Shown: positions 7,406 to 17,143 of the stretch, piece by piece
Layout: every line of letters starts with the position of its first letter
Numbering within the stretch: position 1 is the first letter of the stretch
Assembly (NCBI GenBank): GCA_944386115.1
Contig: CALWZV010000005.1
Location: 1-48,973, forward strand
Source: an uncultured Clostridia bacterium
GTDB taxonomy: Bacteria > Bacillota > Clostridia > TANB77 > CAG-508
Length of the DNA stretch: 48,973 bases
Direction: 5' to 3'
Program-made: the position numbers and the translations under genes
The notes under the pieces: generated by a model
The model's input: the letters and a program-made list of their open reading frames with translations, nothing else
Databases searched by the model: none
Told to the model about the DNA's origin: nothing

Positions 7406-8668
7406 ATGTTAAAAAGGTTTTTGACTTTATTTATATTATTTTTTATTATCAGTTCCAACTTAGTTTTCGCTGCTGATTCTTCTAGTTTAAATATAAGTTC
7501 ACCATCTGCTATACTTATTGATGCAAAAACAGGAAAAATTTTATATGAAAAAAATGCTTATGAAAGAATGTACCCAGCAAGCACTACCAAAATTATGACT
7601 GCAATATTAACATTGGAAAATTGTGACCTCTCAGATACAGCAATAGCAAGTTATAATGCAGTAACAAGTATTCCTATTGGATATAACACTGTTAATTTAG
7701 AAATTGGCGAAGAACTTACAATTGAACAATTATTACATTTATTGCTTATACCTTCTGCAAACGTTGCTGCAAATATCTTGGCAGAACATATTGCAGGATC
7801 AATTGAAAGTTTTTCTTCAATGATGAATACAAAAGCAGTAAGTATTGGTTGCAAAGATACTAATTTTACTAACCCATATGGTTTACATGATGAAAATCAC
7901 TATACAACAGCATATGATTTAGCTCTTATGGGGCAATATGCAATGAAAAACGATATTTTCAGAAGTATTGTAAAGAAAACTTCATATATTCTTCCTCCTA
8001 CAAATAAATATTCTGAAAATGACAGAGTTTTTAATACAACGAATGACTTAATAAGACCTAACTCAAGTACAAGAGCAGATAATTACTATTACAAAAATGC
8101 AATTGGAATAAAAACTGGTTACACAAGTTATGCTAAAAACTGCTTAGTTTCAGCAGCAAGCAGTGATGGGCTAGAATTTATAGCAGTAATTCTTGGTGCA
8201 GAGCAATCGCCTGAAGGATTAAGTAATAGATTTCTAGAATCTAAGGCTTTGCTTGAATTTGGTTATGATAATTATACAATTAGGAAATTGAAAGAAGCCG
8301 ATTCTATTGTTAAACAAATTGATGTAAAAAATGCTACAAGGGACACTAAACATTTAGATTTACTTATTCAAGAAGATATAGATGTTTTAACTGAAAAGCA
8401 AAACATAGATAAAATAATTTTACCAGAAATAACTTTAAATGAAAATATAGAAGCACCAATTGTTAAAGGCGATATTTTAGGTAGCATAACTTATACAGTA
8501 GAAGATATTCCATATACCACTAATCTAATTGCTGGTGCAGATGTAGAAAAAAGTTCTTTTTTAAATTATGTAATTACTATTATTTTTATATTACTTATTT
8601 TAATACTTATAAATAAATTTGTAAATAAGAAAAAGAGAAAAAAATCATTTAAAGTAAAAACCTATTAA
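7406..8668 (+). CDS. Serine-type D-Ala-D-Ala carboxypeptidase (peptidase S11)
   Basis: Penicillin-binding carboxypeptidase that trims the terminal D-Ala of peptidoglycan stem peptides outside the membrane. 420 residues: signal peptide (1-22, LFILFFIISSNLVFAA), SxxK motif in ASTTKIMTA (about 58-61), SxN in IPSANVAAN (about 123) and KTG in IGIKTGYTS (about 235). A C-terminal domain follows, then a membrane anchor (YVITIIFILLILILI) with a Lys-rich tail. An ACGGAGG site precedes the ATG. Its paralogue at 12859-14095 has the same layout but uses SGN and needs recoding of a CGGA. DacF-like by overall form; the exact orthologue cannot be fixed. Confidence 0.93.
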   Translation: MLKRFLTLFILFFIISSNLVFAADSSSLNISSPSAILIDAKTGKILYEKNAYERMYPASTTKIMTAILTLENCDLSDTAIASYNAVTSIPIGYNTVNLEIGEELTIEQLLHLLLIPSANVAANILAEHIAGSIESFSSMMNTKAVSIGCKDTNFTNPYGLHDENHYTTAYDLALMGQYAMKNDIFRSIVKKTSYILPPTNKYSENDRVFNTTNDLIRPNSSTRADNYYYKNAIGIKTGYTSYAKNCLVSAASSDGLEFIAVILGAEQSPEGLSNRFLESKALLEFGYDNYTIRKLKEADSIVKQIDVKNATRDTKHLDLLIQEDIDVLTEKQNIDKIILPEITLNENIEAPIVKGDILGSITYTVEDIPYTTNLIAGADVEKSSFLNYVITIIFILLILILINKFVNKKKRKKSFKVKTY

Positions 8669-8710
8669 AAAATATCCCATAGATAGGGATATTTTTTAAT
8701 AGGTTTTTTA
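8661..8710. terminator. Bidirectional terminator between convergent genes
   Basis: A perfect 18-bp stem (8661-8678 with 8686-8703) around a 7-nt loop has T tracts on both sides. The TAA stop of the carboxypeptidase lies inside the left arm, and the right arm reaches the end of the LCP gene. Confidence 0.9.
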
Positions 8711-9967
8711 TTCATAATCTTTTCCTATAATTATGGTAAAATCCACATTTGAATCGTCTTCTCCTATAGTTATTTCTCCAATTGAAACTATTTCTTTTAA
8801 TTCTTCAATTGTTTTTTCATTCTTTTCTGTTCTGTTGATTATTGATGTTTTTTGTGATAGTTCTGTTGTTCCTGTTTTTACTACATTATATTCTTCATTT
8901 TCTAGTTTTTCTATTAGTTCAGATAAATTTGAATTTTTTCCACTTGCATTTAATATCTCTATATTTATTTCTGACTTTTCTGTTGCTTTTGTTTCTTCAT
9001 CTTCCACAACATTTAATTCTAAGAACATTTCCTGTACCAATTCTTCTGTTTCATCTTCGTCTGCAAAAAATAATGCTACATTATTTCCATATCCAGGCTC
9101 TCCAGGTAATGTTTCTGTTCTAAGGTTGTCCATACTAAAATTAACGGCATATGGAATATAATCTTTAAGTACAGAAAAATCCATATTAGTTTCAACATTT
9201 TCTTCTACGATTTCTAAGAATTCATTAATTTTAAATATATTTTGAGGTTTTACAGTTTGCTGAATTGTTGCCATAATAAATTCTCTTTGCGTTCTCATTC
9301 TTCCTAAATCTTCCATTCCATATTCAACTGGATATGTTGAGCCATCATTATTGTGTCTAAATCTTACTACTTGTTCTGCCTTATTTCCGTCCAATAATTG
9401 ATATCCTTTTTGTAAATCAATATGAAGTTTTTGGCTGTAATCATCATATTTCATTCTTATAGGAACATCAAAATAAACTCCTCCAATGGTGTCAACTAAC
9501 TCCTTTAATGCTTTTGTATCTATTACAACATAGTTTGTTACTTCAACTCCTGTTAATTCACTTACAGCTTCTACTGTTTTTTCTGGTGAAATACTATATT
9601 TAGCATTTATTTTGTCATTATATGTAGCATAATTTTTATTTACACCTGTATATGTGTCTCTTGGTATTGAAAGCATTGAAGCTTTTTGAGTTTTAGGATC
9701 ATATGCACATAATATAATAGTATCTGTTAATCCTTCACTCTTTCCCATAGCAACAAAATTTATCTGTGGTAGATTTTTTAAAGTTTGCTCATCATGTCCA
9801 AGTGTTGTTGCTATTATTCCTTGAACTCCTCCACCATTTCGAGTAACTTTATATGCAAATACACAACCTCCTATAATCAGCAATATTAGTATAAATAAAA
9901 ATATTTTTAGTCCTGTTCTTTTCTTTTTTTTGGTTGGTTCTACATTATTTTCTTTTACTTTTGCCAA
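8708..9967 (-). CDS. LytR-CpsA-Psr (LCP) family cell-wall polymer ligase
   Basis: Membrane enzyme expected to transfer anionic glycopolymers from undecaprenyl carriers to peptidoglycan. 419 residues: short basic cytoplasmic tail (KKKKRTGLK), one membrane segment (about 23-42), LCP catalytic domain (about 65-235) with the Arg/Asp signature SIPRDTY, DGNKAEQVVRFRH and RTQREFI, then a C-terminal LytR_C-like domain (INIEILNASGK, LEKLENEEYNVV). The start is TTG, preceded by GGGGAGTG. It converges on the carboxypeptidase gene through a shared terminator. There is no in-frame CGG. Confidence 0.9.
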   Translation of the reverse strand: MAKVKENNVEPTKKKKRTGLKIFLFILILLIIGGCVFAYKVTRNGGGVQGIIATTLGHDEQTLKNLPQINFVAMGKSEGLTDTIILCAYDPKTQKASMLSIPRDTYTGVNKNYATYNDKINAKYSISPEKTVEAVSELTGVEVTNYVVIDTKALKELVDTIGGVYFDVPIRMKYDDYSQKLHIDLQKGYQLLDGNKAEQVVRFRHNNDGSTYPVEYGMEDLGRMRTQREFIMATIQQTVKPQNIFKINEFLEIVEENVETNMDFSVLKDYIPYAVNFSMDNLRTETLPGEPGYGNNVALFFADEDETEELVQEMFLELNVVEDEETKATEKSEINIEILNASGKNSNLSELIEKLENEEYNVVKTGTTELSQKTSIINRTEKNEKTIEELKEIVSIGEITIGEDDSNVDFTIIIGKDYE

Positions 9968-10072
9968 TTTTTACACTCCCCTATTATATACTTATCTTCC
10001 AGCAGTATAGCAGATATACAAATAAATATCAAGTTATTTTATTTAAAGTTCACAAAAAAGACATAAACCGAC

Positions 10073-10111
10073 AAAAAGCATTTATATAAGCTTTTTATAT
10101 AAATGCTTTTT
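10073..10111. terminator. Terminator after cvpA
   Basis: A 17-bp perfect stem (10073-10089 with 10095-10111) with a 5-nt loop and T/A runs on both strands. It lies just downstream of the recoded cvpA stop at 10136, not of the premature stop at 10197, so the terminator position fits the longer reading. Confidence 0.8.
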
Positions 10112-10135
10112 CAGTCTCACTTCACATTCATATTA

Positions 10136-10766
10136 TTAGAATAGCATCATTAATAATAAGTTTTTATTATACATGAAACTTCCTATTATTGAATTATTAA
10201 TTAGTTCTAGTATTATTGTATTGCTTATCATTGGTGAAATTAGAGATATTAATGCCAATAAAACATAAATTATTAGCAATGCCCTTATAATACCATACAA
10301 TATTCCACCGCACTTTATTAAATTGATTTAATATTGGTAGTTTAGCAACAAAATTAGCTAATGCTTTTACAAACATTAAGGCAATTTTTGCTATTATAAA
10401 TAGTGTCAAAAATGTCCCAGCTCTTATTGTTGTTTGCGCAATTTGTTCTGCTACAATATTCATACCAGCTTCTGTTGCCTCTTCTGTATATTCATTTATG
10501 TAATCAACTAATATTTGTGAATCATTTTCATCTTCTTCATTTTCATTATCACTAAAATTGTTTATAATTGCTGTTTCAATATTTTCACTTAAATCTGTAT
10601 TATTAATTATAAAATTTGATATTGGTATAAACAATATGAATGCAATTATCAAAGATAATATAAATGATACAATTTTAAATGCAACACCTATTAAACCTTT
10701 TTTGTATGCAGTTATTGTGCTTAATATTATTATAGCAAGAATTACTATATCAACTATAATCCACAT
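10136..10766 (-). CDS. cvpA: CvpA-family membrane protein, recoded at one CGGT
   Basis: Integral membrane protein of the CvpA family (named after colicin V production; linked to envelope homeostasis). With recoding it has 209 residues and four hydrophobic segments (about 5-22, 25-50, 110-135, 155-180). In conventional reading the frame derails after LPILNQFNKV into a non-hydrophobic tail (RWNIVWYYKGI) ending at 10197. Reading the four bases CGGT at 10307-10310 as one Gly gives NKV-G-GILYGIIRALLII, the normal last membrane helix, and a stop at 10136. The length then matches the family. It lies 14 bp downstream of the DUF5711-like gene, itself recoded, so they form an operon. There is no RBS or start in between that would suggest two proteins. 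Confidence 0.85.
10307..10310 (-). other. Recoding site 1: CGGT read as Gly in cvpA
   Basis: Context AAA GTG CGGT GGA ATA, product K-V-G-G-I. Triplet reading gives a tail unlike CvpA proteins. Confidence 0.85.
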
Positions 10767-10780
10767 ACTATCTCCCCCCC

Positions 10781-11948
10781 TTATAATTTTATTATTTCTA
10801 CTCTATCTTTAAATATTATTCCAGCTATATCATTAGAAATTGTTACATCTTTTACTTCCTGTGATGATGAATATCTCTTTATAAGCCATCCATTCGAATT
10901 TATAAAATGAACTTCTGCACCTAAATTTAATGCAATTTTAGAATCATATGCTTTTATACTACGTGGTGTTCCATCCAGTTTATAATCGTTCTCACTATTG
11001 TTATTTAAATCGATAATTTTAACTAATGTTTCTGAATTAAATATTCCGTTTGACATTGTAGATATTTTTAGTAGCTTGTTTGTAAGGTCAATACTCGCAA
11101 AAATAACATTGGAATCAAATTCTGTAATATTATTTACTGTCTCGTTTTGTACCATTTTTATTCCCTCATCATACATATATAAAAGTTCATTTCCATTTTT
11201 ATATTTTATATTTGTTATTAATTCATAATCTGTGTTTAGATTTGTATAAATTATAGCTTCTTTTGGATTCGTTAAAGCCTTTTCTATTGAAACTATCTTT
11301 ATATTAGATTTAATGCTAGTTCCGAGATGTAATACATTCTGCAATTGCTAAATATTTGTTATCATCTGATATATCTGTGTCTACCCCATATGTTTTTGAT
11401 AAAAATGTTCTAAATAATTCTTTGCCTTCTGGATTAACTGTTACAATAATATTTTCTGAAAGTATAAGTGAAATATATCCATTTTTATTTATATTTATTT
11501 TCGATATATTCCCATCTAAATCCATTTGCCATAATATATTTCCTTTTGATATCAAATATAGTTTTCGTCCGTCTTTCTCAGCAATGGCCAGGAATCTATT
11601 ATTTGATTCAAATAGTGGATTAGAAATTGTTATTTCTAATTCATGTTCTTTTCTTGCATCAGAATTATATATTTGTAATTTATTCTCTTGTAATATTACA
11701 ATCTGATTATTGTATGCATATATATATGATTCAATTTCTGGATTTATTTCTATTTTTGGAAGATCTTCTTCTGTTATATCTTTTCTTAGTATATTTTTAT
11801 CTAAAAAATCTCTTACCGCTTCATTCTTTGAATACAAATATGTAAGAACACCAATCAGTATAATTAATATGATTACTATACTAATAATTATCCAGTGCTT
11901 TATATGAAATTTTTTTTTGTTTTCTGTTTTGAAAGTATAATATTTCAA
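10781..11948 (-). CDS. DUF5711-like membrane-anchored beta-propeller protein, recoded at one CGGA
   Basis: 388 residues with recoding. It has a membrane anchor (about 19-40, IIISIVIILIILIGVLTYLY) and then an extracytoplasmic region of repeated four-stranded blocks with hydrophobic and aromatic residues (YAYNNQIVILQENKLQIY, LISKGNILWQMDLDG, HFINSNGWLIKRY) typical of WD40/PQQ-like propellers. It resembles the clostridial DUF5711 family. Triplet reading stops after LAIAECITSRN at a TAG. Reading CGGA at 11321-11324 as Gly joins IAECITS-G-TSIKSNIKIV, consistent with a continuous propeller blade. Upstream of the CvpA gene in one operon. Role unknown. Confidence 0.78.
11321..11324 (-). other. Recoding site 2: CGGA read as Gly in the DUF5711-like gene
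   Basis: Context ACA TCT CGGA ACT AGC, product T-S-G-T-S. Triplet reading meets a stop two codons later. Confidence 0.85.
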
Positions 11949-12119
11949 ATTAAAAACATTCCTTTCTGAATATATTCATAAATATTTATATCAATAAATA
12001 TGTTTTTTTTCAATATTATTTATAAATTTAATATTAAACTTGTTATATTTTTCTTTTTTACACATAAATATATGATAGCAATTTTTTGATTTAAATTAAT
12101 ATAAGGTGGATTTTATTTT

Positions 12120-12836
12120 ATGAATAAAAAAACTAAAATTATTTTTTTTATATTTATTTATGTTTTTAGTATGATTTTATTTTTTAATAATGTTTTTAGT
12201 ATGACACATTATCAAGAGACAGATTTTGTTACTGGTCTAGTTACTGCTAATGCTTTAAATGTAAGAGAAGGTCCTAGTACAAATTATAAAATTGCTAGTG
12301 TAGTTTATAAAAACGATTATATAAGAGTTTTTGCAAAAATAAATGATTGGTATGTTATTCAAACAGATAGTGACATAATTGGAGCTGTTAATAGTAAATA
12401 TGTAAAACCTATATATCCTTCTAACAATGCAAATAATTCAACAAATTCAACTTTAAGTGCTGATGAACAAGAAGTTTTTAATCTCATAAATGTTCAAAGA
12501 AATAATAATGGATTAAATAGTCTTGTTATAGATGAAGAATTGCAAAAAGTCGCTAAAGATAAAGCACAGGATATGGTTGATAATTCTTACTTCTCTCATA
12601 CTTCTCCTACTTATGGTACTCCATTTGAAATGATAAAAAACTATAACATAACATATAAAACAGCTGGTGAAAATATTGCTGGTAATTCTAGTAATGAAGG
12701 AGCAGTTAGTGCTTGGATGAACTCTTCTGGGCACAAAGAAAATATTTTAAATAATAGTTTTAATTATACTGGTATAGGTGTAGTTAATAGTCCTAAATAT
12801 GGAAAAATATATGTTCAATTATTTATTGGTAAATGA
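12120..12836 (+). CDS. Secreted SH3b-CAP domain protein
   Basis: 238 residues. A signal peptide or N-terminal anchor (about 6-28) is followed by a bacterial SH3 domain (about 38-95, VTANALNVREGPSTNYKIAS) that probably binds the cell wall, an Asn/Ser linker (about 99-112) and a CAP (SCP/PR-1, YkwD-like) domain (about 115-238). The CAP signatures are FNLINVQRNNNGLNSL, DNSYFSHTSP, GENIAG and GHKENILN. The catalytic role of bacterial CAP proteins is unsettled; clostridial relatives include spore-coat proteins. It ends with tandem TGA stops, so UGA is a stop here. Another cell-wall gene follows 22 bp later, preceded by AAAAGGTGATTTT. Confidence 0.88.
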   Translation: MNKKTKIIFFIFIYVFSMILFFNNVFSMTHYQETDFVTGLVTANALNVREGPSTNYKIASVVYKNDYIRVFAKINDWYVIQTDSDIIGAVNSKYVKPIYPSNNANNSTNSTLSADEQEVFNLINVQRNNNGLNSLVIDEELQKVAKDKAQDMVDNSYFSHTSPTYGTPFEMIKNYNITYKTAGENIAGNSSNEGAVSAWMNSSGHKENILNNSFNYTGIGVVNSPKYGKIYVQLFIGK

Positions 12837-12858
12837 TGATATATAAAAAGGTGATTTT

Positions 12859-14095
12859 ATGTTTAAAAGAATAATAATTGTTATTATATTAATCTTGTTC
12901 ATATCATCAGTATCTTTTGCTGATGATATATCTGAAGAATTAAATAATGAAAACATACTTTTTAGCTCTCAAGAAGTGTCAACTGAGCCTAGCATTTTAC
13001 CAGATATCTCTTCAAAGGCTGCAATTGTTATTGATAGAGATTCAAAAGCTGTTTTATATGGAAAAAATATTAATCAAAAACGAGCCATGGCTTCTACAAC
13101 AAAAATAATGACTGCAATAATTGTTCTTGAAAATTGTAATTTAAATGAGACTATAACAGTTACAAATAAAGCAGCTTCAACAGGCGGATCAAGATTAGGA
13201 CTTAAAACAAATGATAAAATTACTATGCATGATTTGCTTTATGGTTTATTGCTTTGTTCTCGGAAATGACGCAGCTGTTCAAATAGCTATATCTGTTGGT
13301 GGAAGTATAGAAGGTTTTGCAGATCTTATGAATAATAAAGCTAAATCTCTTCAATTAAGTAATACTAATTATGTTACTCCACATGGCTTAGATGCTGATG
13401 GGCATTATACAACTGCATATGAACTAGCTCTTCTAACTGATTATGCTTTAAATATCCCTAAATTTTTAGAAATTGTTTCTACCAAAACATACACCATAAC
13501 AATCAATGGTTATCCCAAAACTATAAACAATACTAATGAATTACTTGGTAATTTGAAAGGAATAAATGGTGTAAAAACAGGTTTTACAAATATGGCTGGA
13601 AGGTGCTTAGTAACATCTTGCATAAGAGACGATTTTAATATTATTTGTGTAGTACTTGGAGCAGATACCAAAAATATAAGGACAACTGATAGTGTAAAAC
13701 TTATTGAATACTGTTTTAAAAATTACAAACAAATTGACTTGAATAAATTAACTGAAGAGTATTTTGAACAATGGAAAAAAATTAATTTGAAAAGGATAAG
13801 CATAAATAAAGGTGATAGTTCATATTGTAAATTAAAACTTGAAAAAATTGAAATTCCTTTTTATCCAGTTAGAATTGATAAAATTAATAATATAAATTTC
13901 AATATTACTACTGTAGACACATTGGAAGCTCCCGTAAAAGAAGGTCTTATAATAGGAAATTTAGAAATTAAATTAGATGATAAGATATTGTTTAATATAA
14001 ATCTATTAACATCTAATGCGGTTAATAAAAAGGGAATTATAACTTACTTAACACAATTTATAGAAAATTACACATTATATTTAGAACATATTTAA
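12859..14095 (+). CDS. D-Ala-D-Ala carboxypeptidase paralogue, recoded at one CGGA in its active site
   Basis: Peptidase S11 enzyme of 411 residues once recoded. It has a signal peptide (about 1-21), SxxK in MASTTKIMTA (about 76-79), the second active-site motif SGN in LLLCSGNDAAVQIA (about 134-136) and KTG in VKTGFTNMAGR. Triplet reading yields a 136-residue fragment ending CSRK, while the rest has no good start of its own. The Gly of SGN is encoded by the four bases CGGA at 13261-13264, so the catalytic motif exists only if the C is skipped. It lies 22 bp after the SH3b-CAP gene. Relative to the 7406-8668 paralogue it has no obvious C-terminal membrane anchor and a hydrophilic tail. Confidence 0.9.
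13261..13264 (+). other. Recoding site 3: CGGA read as Gly in the SGN motif of dac2
   Basis: Context TGT TCT CGGA AAT GAC, product C-S-G-N-D. SGN is one of the three catalytic motifs of the enzyme. Confidence 0.9.
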
Positions 14096-14183
14096 CTTAG
14101 CCTCCTTCTGTAATATATACATGTCTAAATATGTTAGTTCCTATTATAAATTTTGAATTTTTAACAAAATCTTCTGTTTTTGA

Positions 14184-14212
14184 TTGACTTTACACGTAAA
14201 TTTTGTTATTAT
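14184..14212 (+). promoter_or_regulatory. Promoter of the tRNA-Gly/tRNA-Cys pair
   Basis: TTGACT and TATTAT are separated by 17 bp, and the -10 ends 20 bp before the first tRNA. Confidence 0.75.
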
Positions 14213-14232
14213 ATATACAGTTTTTAATTTTT

Positions 14233-14306
14233 GCAGGTATAATTTAGTGGTAAAATACGGCCTTGCCAAGGCTGATTCGTGGGTTCAATTCCCACTACCT
14301 GCTCCA
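14233..14306 (+). tRNA. tRNA-Gly (anticodon GCC)
   Basis: A 74-nt cloverleaf with encoded CCA: acceptor GCAGGTA/TACCTGC, D stem ATTT/AAAT, anticodon stem CGGCC/GGCTG, loop TTGCCAA, T stem GTGGG/CCCAC. The anticodon loop has the normal seven bases, so this gene shows no sign of being a quadruplet decoder. It reads GGC and GGT. Confidence 0.95.
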
Positions 14307-14311
14307 TGTAT

Positions 14312-14386
14312 GGTGCTGTAGCCAAGTGGTAAGGCACGAGTCTGCAAAACTCTGATTCGGCAGTTCAAATCTGCCCAGCACCTCCA
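14312..14386 (+). tRNA. tRNA-Cys (anticodon GCA)
   Basis: A 75-nt cloverleaf with encoded CCA: acceptor GGTGCTG/CAGCACC, anticodon loop CTGCAAA, standard T arm. Five bases separate it from tRNA-Gly, so the two are co-transcribed. Confidence 0.95.
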
Positions 14387-14387
14387 T

Positions 14388-14419
14388 AAAAGTGACTTTA
14401 ATATAGTCACTTTTATTTT
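14388..14419 (+). terminator. Terminator of the tRNA pair
   Basis: A perfect 10-bp stem (AAAAGTGACT/AGTCACTTTT) with a 7-nt loop and a T-rich tail immediately after tRNA-Cys. Confidence 0.9.
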
Positions 14420-14486
14420 TGGGCTAAAAACATTTTTTAATTTAATATTACAAGCTCTGTTTGAATACATATATATTGGTGAGAAT

Positions 14487-15482
14487 ATGCATAATATTTT
14501 AAAAATATTTTTTGTTATAATAGGGAGCTTTGTTGGTGCTGGATTTGCTTCTGGTCAGGAAATTATACTTTTTTTTAATTCTTACGGAGTTAAAGGTTTT
14601 TTTAATATATTCTTATCTTTTTTTATTATTTCATTATTAATATATAAAACTCTAGAATTAATTCGTATAAACAAAATTAGTAATTATAATCAATTCTTGG
14701 AAAATTTAATCGGAAATAACAATAAATATATTAATTCTTTTTTTAGTGCTTCTATAAATATTTTTTTGCTTATAAGTTTTTTTATAATGCTATGTGGATT
14801 TTCTACATGTTTAACTCAAGAATTCAATATAAATATTATTATTAGCTCTATAATTAGTTCAGCTCTATGTTATTTTATTCTACTTAATAATGTAAATGGC
14901 ATTATTAAAGTAAATGAATTTTTAATACCATTCCTTATAGGTTTTATAATCATTTTAGGTTTTAAACAAATTGATTCTTTTAATATTAATATTGTAAGTT
15001 GTAATACTCCTAGTGCTATATTAAGCGGTTTTATATATGCAAGTTATAATAGTATTATTTTAGTTCCTATGTTAGTAACATTAGGAAAATTCATTAATAA
15101 TAAAAAAACTAGTTTTTTTATTTCATTGCTCTGTGGTATTAGTTTAAGTCTTCTTTCTGCTATTATATTTTTATTATTAACAAGAGTAGATGTAAATGTT
15201 CAAATACCAATTATTTATGCGGCAGGCAATCTAGGGCATTTTTTTAAATTTTTCTGTATATTTGTAATACTAATTGCAATATTAACATCAGCAATATCTT
15301 CTGGTTATAGCTTTTTAATAAATGTTACAAAATCAAAAAAAATGTATTTATTTTTTGCATTTATTATATGTTTTTTCCCAATCTTAATTTCTCAATTTAG
15401 TTTTTCTAAATTAGTTGAAGTCCTTTATCCTATATTTGGTTATCTTGGGTTATTTCAAATATTTTTGATTTCAAAAAAATAA
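14487..15482 (+). CDS. YkvI-like membrane transporter
   Basis: 331 residues, almost entirely hydrophobic, with about ten transmembrane segments. The N-terminal motif GSFVGAGFASGQEI in the first helix is typical of the YkvI family, membrane proteins with an APC/LeuT-like fold and unknown substrate. A GGTGAG site precedes the ATG. It follows the tRNA pair and its terminator and converges on spo0A. There is no in-frame CGG; three CGG trinucleotides in the gene are out of phase and harmless. Confidence 0.82.
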   Translation: MHNILKIFFVIIGSFVGAGFASGQEIILFFNSYGVKGFFNIFLSFFIISLLIYKTLELIRINKISNYNQFLENLIGNNNKYINSFFSASINIFLLISFFIMLCGFSTCLTQEFNINIIISSIISSALCYFILLNNVNGIIKVNEFLIPFLIGFIIILGFKQIDSFNINIVSCNTPSAILSGFIYASYNSIILVPMLVTLGKFINNKKTSFFISLLCGISLSLLSAIIFLLLTRVDVNVQIPIIYAAGNLGHFFKFFCIFVILIAILTSAISSGYSFLINVTKSKKMYLFFAFIICFFPILISQFSFSKLVEVLYPIFGYLGLFQIFLISKK

Positions 15483-15500
15483 TATCACTTTTGCATATAG

Positions 15501-15549
15501 AATATCCAATATCAATTGATTAGTGTTTAATTAATTGATATTGGATATT
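15501..15549. terminator. Bidirectional hairpin between ykvI-like gene and spo0A
   Basis: 17-bp perfect inverted repeat (15501-15517 with 15533-15549) with a 15-nt loop, between convergent genes. Confidence 0.75.
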
Positions 15550-15617
15550 TATTTTAAAAATCATATGTATTAACACAATTCTTCTTAACTTGCTTTTTAC
15601 AAAATTCAAAAATATTT

Positions 15618-16436
15618 TTATGCACTCTTTAACTCTAATCTTAATTTATCAGCTATCATGGCTATGAATTCACTATTAGTTGGTTTTCCTTTTGCTGCTG
15701 ATACAGTATAACCAAATATTCCATCAACACTATCTATTTGACCTCGCGACCAAGCCACTTCAATAGCATGGCGAATCGCACGTTCCACTCTACTTGGTGT
15801 TGTACCAAATGTTTTAGCTATATCTGGATATAATTGTTTTGTTATTTGATTTATTACATCTATATCATTTACTACCATCATTATTGCTTCTCTTAAATAT
15901 TGATATCCTTTTATGTGTGCTGGTACTCCGATTTCATGAATTATATTTGTTACTAAAGCTTCTAAATTCTTTTCATCTTTTTTATCTTTTTCTGGAATAT
16001 CAATATATTTTGTCTTTGGCTCTTTTCCTATGAAATTACTCTTTACAGGTATGTTTTTATAATTTTTTAGTTCTCTAATTCTTTTTATTAATAATTCTAT
16101 ATCAAGTGGTTTTACAACATAATATTCTGCTCCTAAATTTATTGCTTGTTGAGTTATTTTATCTTGCCCTACTGCAGAAACCATTATATATAATGGTTCT
16201 TTTTCTAATTTTGAATCTTTTAATTTTTCTAATACTCCTAGTCCGTCTAAATTTGGCATTATAACATCAAGTAATGCAATATCTGGATTTCTATTTATTA
16301 TCATATCATATGCTTCATTTCCATCTTTTGCTACTCCAACTACTTCCATATCTTCTTGATTTTCTAAATAACCTGTTAATGTTTTTGCAAATTCCCCATT
16401 GTCATCTGCAATTAAAATTGAAATTTTTTCTTTCAA
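15618..16436 (-). CDS. spo0A: Spo0A, master regulator of sporulation
   Basis: Response regulator that commits the cell to sporulation when phosphorylated. 272 residues. The receiver domain (about 4-122) has the acidic pair D11-D12, phospho-acceptor D57 in IALLDVIMP, the switch Ser in MVSAVGQD and the Lys-Pro pair in YVVKPL. The C-terminal Spo0A DNA-binding domain (about 160-270) has [12 protein letters not shown], the recognition helix region [17 protein letters not shown] and [11 protein letters not shown] good RBS (AGGAGG) lies upstream. Its arginines include CGT and CGC codons, which shows that those members of the CGN box still mean Arg. Confidence 0.98.
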   Translation of the reverse strand: MKEKISILIADDNGEFAKTLTGYLENQEDMEVVGVAKDGNEAYDMIINRNPDIALLDVIMPNLDGLGVLEKLKDSKLEKEPLYIMVSAVGQDKITQQAINLGAEYYVVKPLDIELLIKRIRELKNYKNIPVKSNFIGKEPKTKYIDIPEKDKKDEKNLEALVTNIIHEIGVPAHIKGYQYLREAIMMVVNDIDVINQITKQLYPDIAKTFGTTPSRVERAIRHAIEVAWSRGQIDSVDGIFGYTVSAAKGKPTNSEFIAMIADKLRLELKSA

Positions 16437-16524
16437 AATACTTACCTCCTAATTTGTAAAATTTTTACATTTGCAATTATATTATTTATTTAGATATAAT
16501 GCAATAGTTTTCTGGAAAATTTTT

Positions 16525-17142
16525 CTATTTCTTAATATATTTTTGTTCTAATATATCGATTTGAAGTACTTTAAAATATTTATTATTTTTATTTAATATT
16601 TCTTCTTTTTGTTCATTTGTCACTTCTGCTATTATTTCAACATTTTTTTGATAATTATACTGTATTATATTTACTTTTTTTGTTTTCAAAAAGTATTTAA
16701 ATCCTTCTAAATTATCATATTCGACTTCTATTTTCAGTTTATACCCTTTCTCTTGTATAATATATTTAGCCTCTTTTAATGCTACTTGTGCACAGCTACT
16801 ATATGCTTTTACTAAACCACCAGTTCCAAGTAATATACCACCAAAATATCTTGTAACAATTACTAATATATTGCATAGATTTTGCTTTTTTATTATATCT
16901 AAAATTGGAGCTCCTGCTGTTTTCTTTGGTTCTCCATCATCACTTGCTCTTTCTATTATTTGATTGTTTTCTTCTATTCTGTATGCATATACATTATGGT
17001 TAGAATCGTAATATTTCTTTTTTATTCTATCTATTATTTCATTTACCTCATTTATATTTTCTACATGAAATATGTTAGATATAAACCTAGATCTTTTTTC
17101 TTCTACAACACCTGAATATTGTTTATCAATTGTTTTTATCAT
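16525..17142 (-). CDS. YigZ/IMPACT family protein
   Basis: 205 residues from the ATG at 17142, one base after the stop of the preceding flavoprotein gene. An open frame extends back to 17214 inside that gene, but the extra N-terminus does not fit the family. The UPF0029 N-terminal domain shows KRSRFISNIFHV, NHNVYAYR and the signature ASDDGEPKKTAGAPIL, then VTRYFGGILLGTGGLVKAYS. A C-terminal DUF1949-like domain follows. The family has been linked to translation-related roles, but the function in bacteria is uncertain. It is cotranscribed with the BaiN-like gene. Confidence 0.9.
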   Translation of the reverse strand: MIKTIDKQYSGVVEEKRSRFISNIFHVENINEVNEIIDRIKKKYYDSNHNVYAYRIEENNQIIERASDDGEPKKTAGAPILDIIKKQNLCNILVIVTRYFGGILLGTGGLVKAYSSCAQVALKEAKYIIQEKGYKLKIEVEYDNLEGFKYFLKTKKVNIIQYNYQKNVEIIAEVTNEQKEEILNKNNKYFKVLQIDILEQKYIKK

Positions 17143-17143
17143 A

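Noticed and set aside
14233-14306. tRNA-Gly with an expanded anticodon loop as quadruplet decoder
   Set aside because: The loop is TTGCCAA, seven bases, with normal stems.
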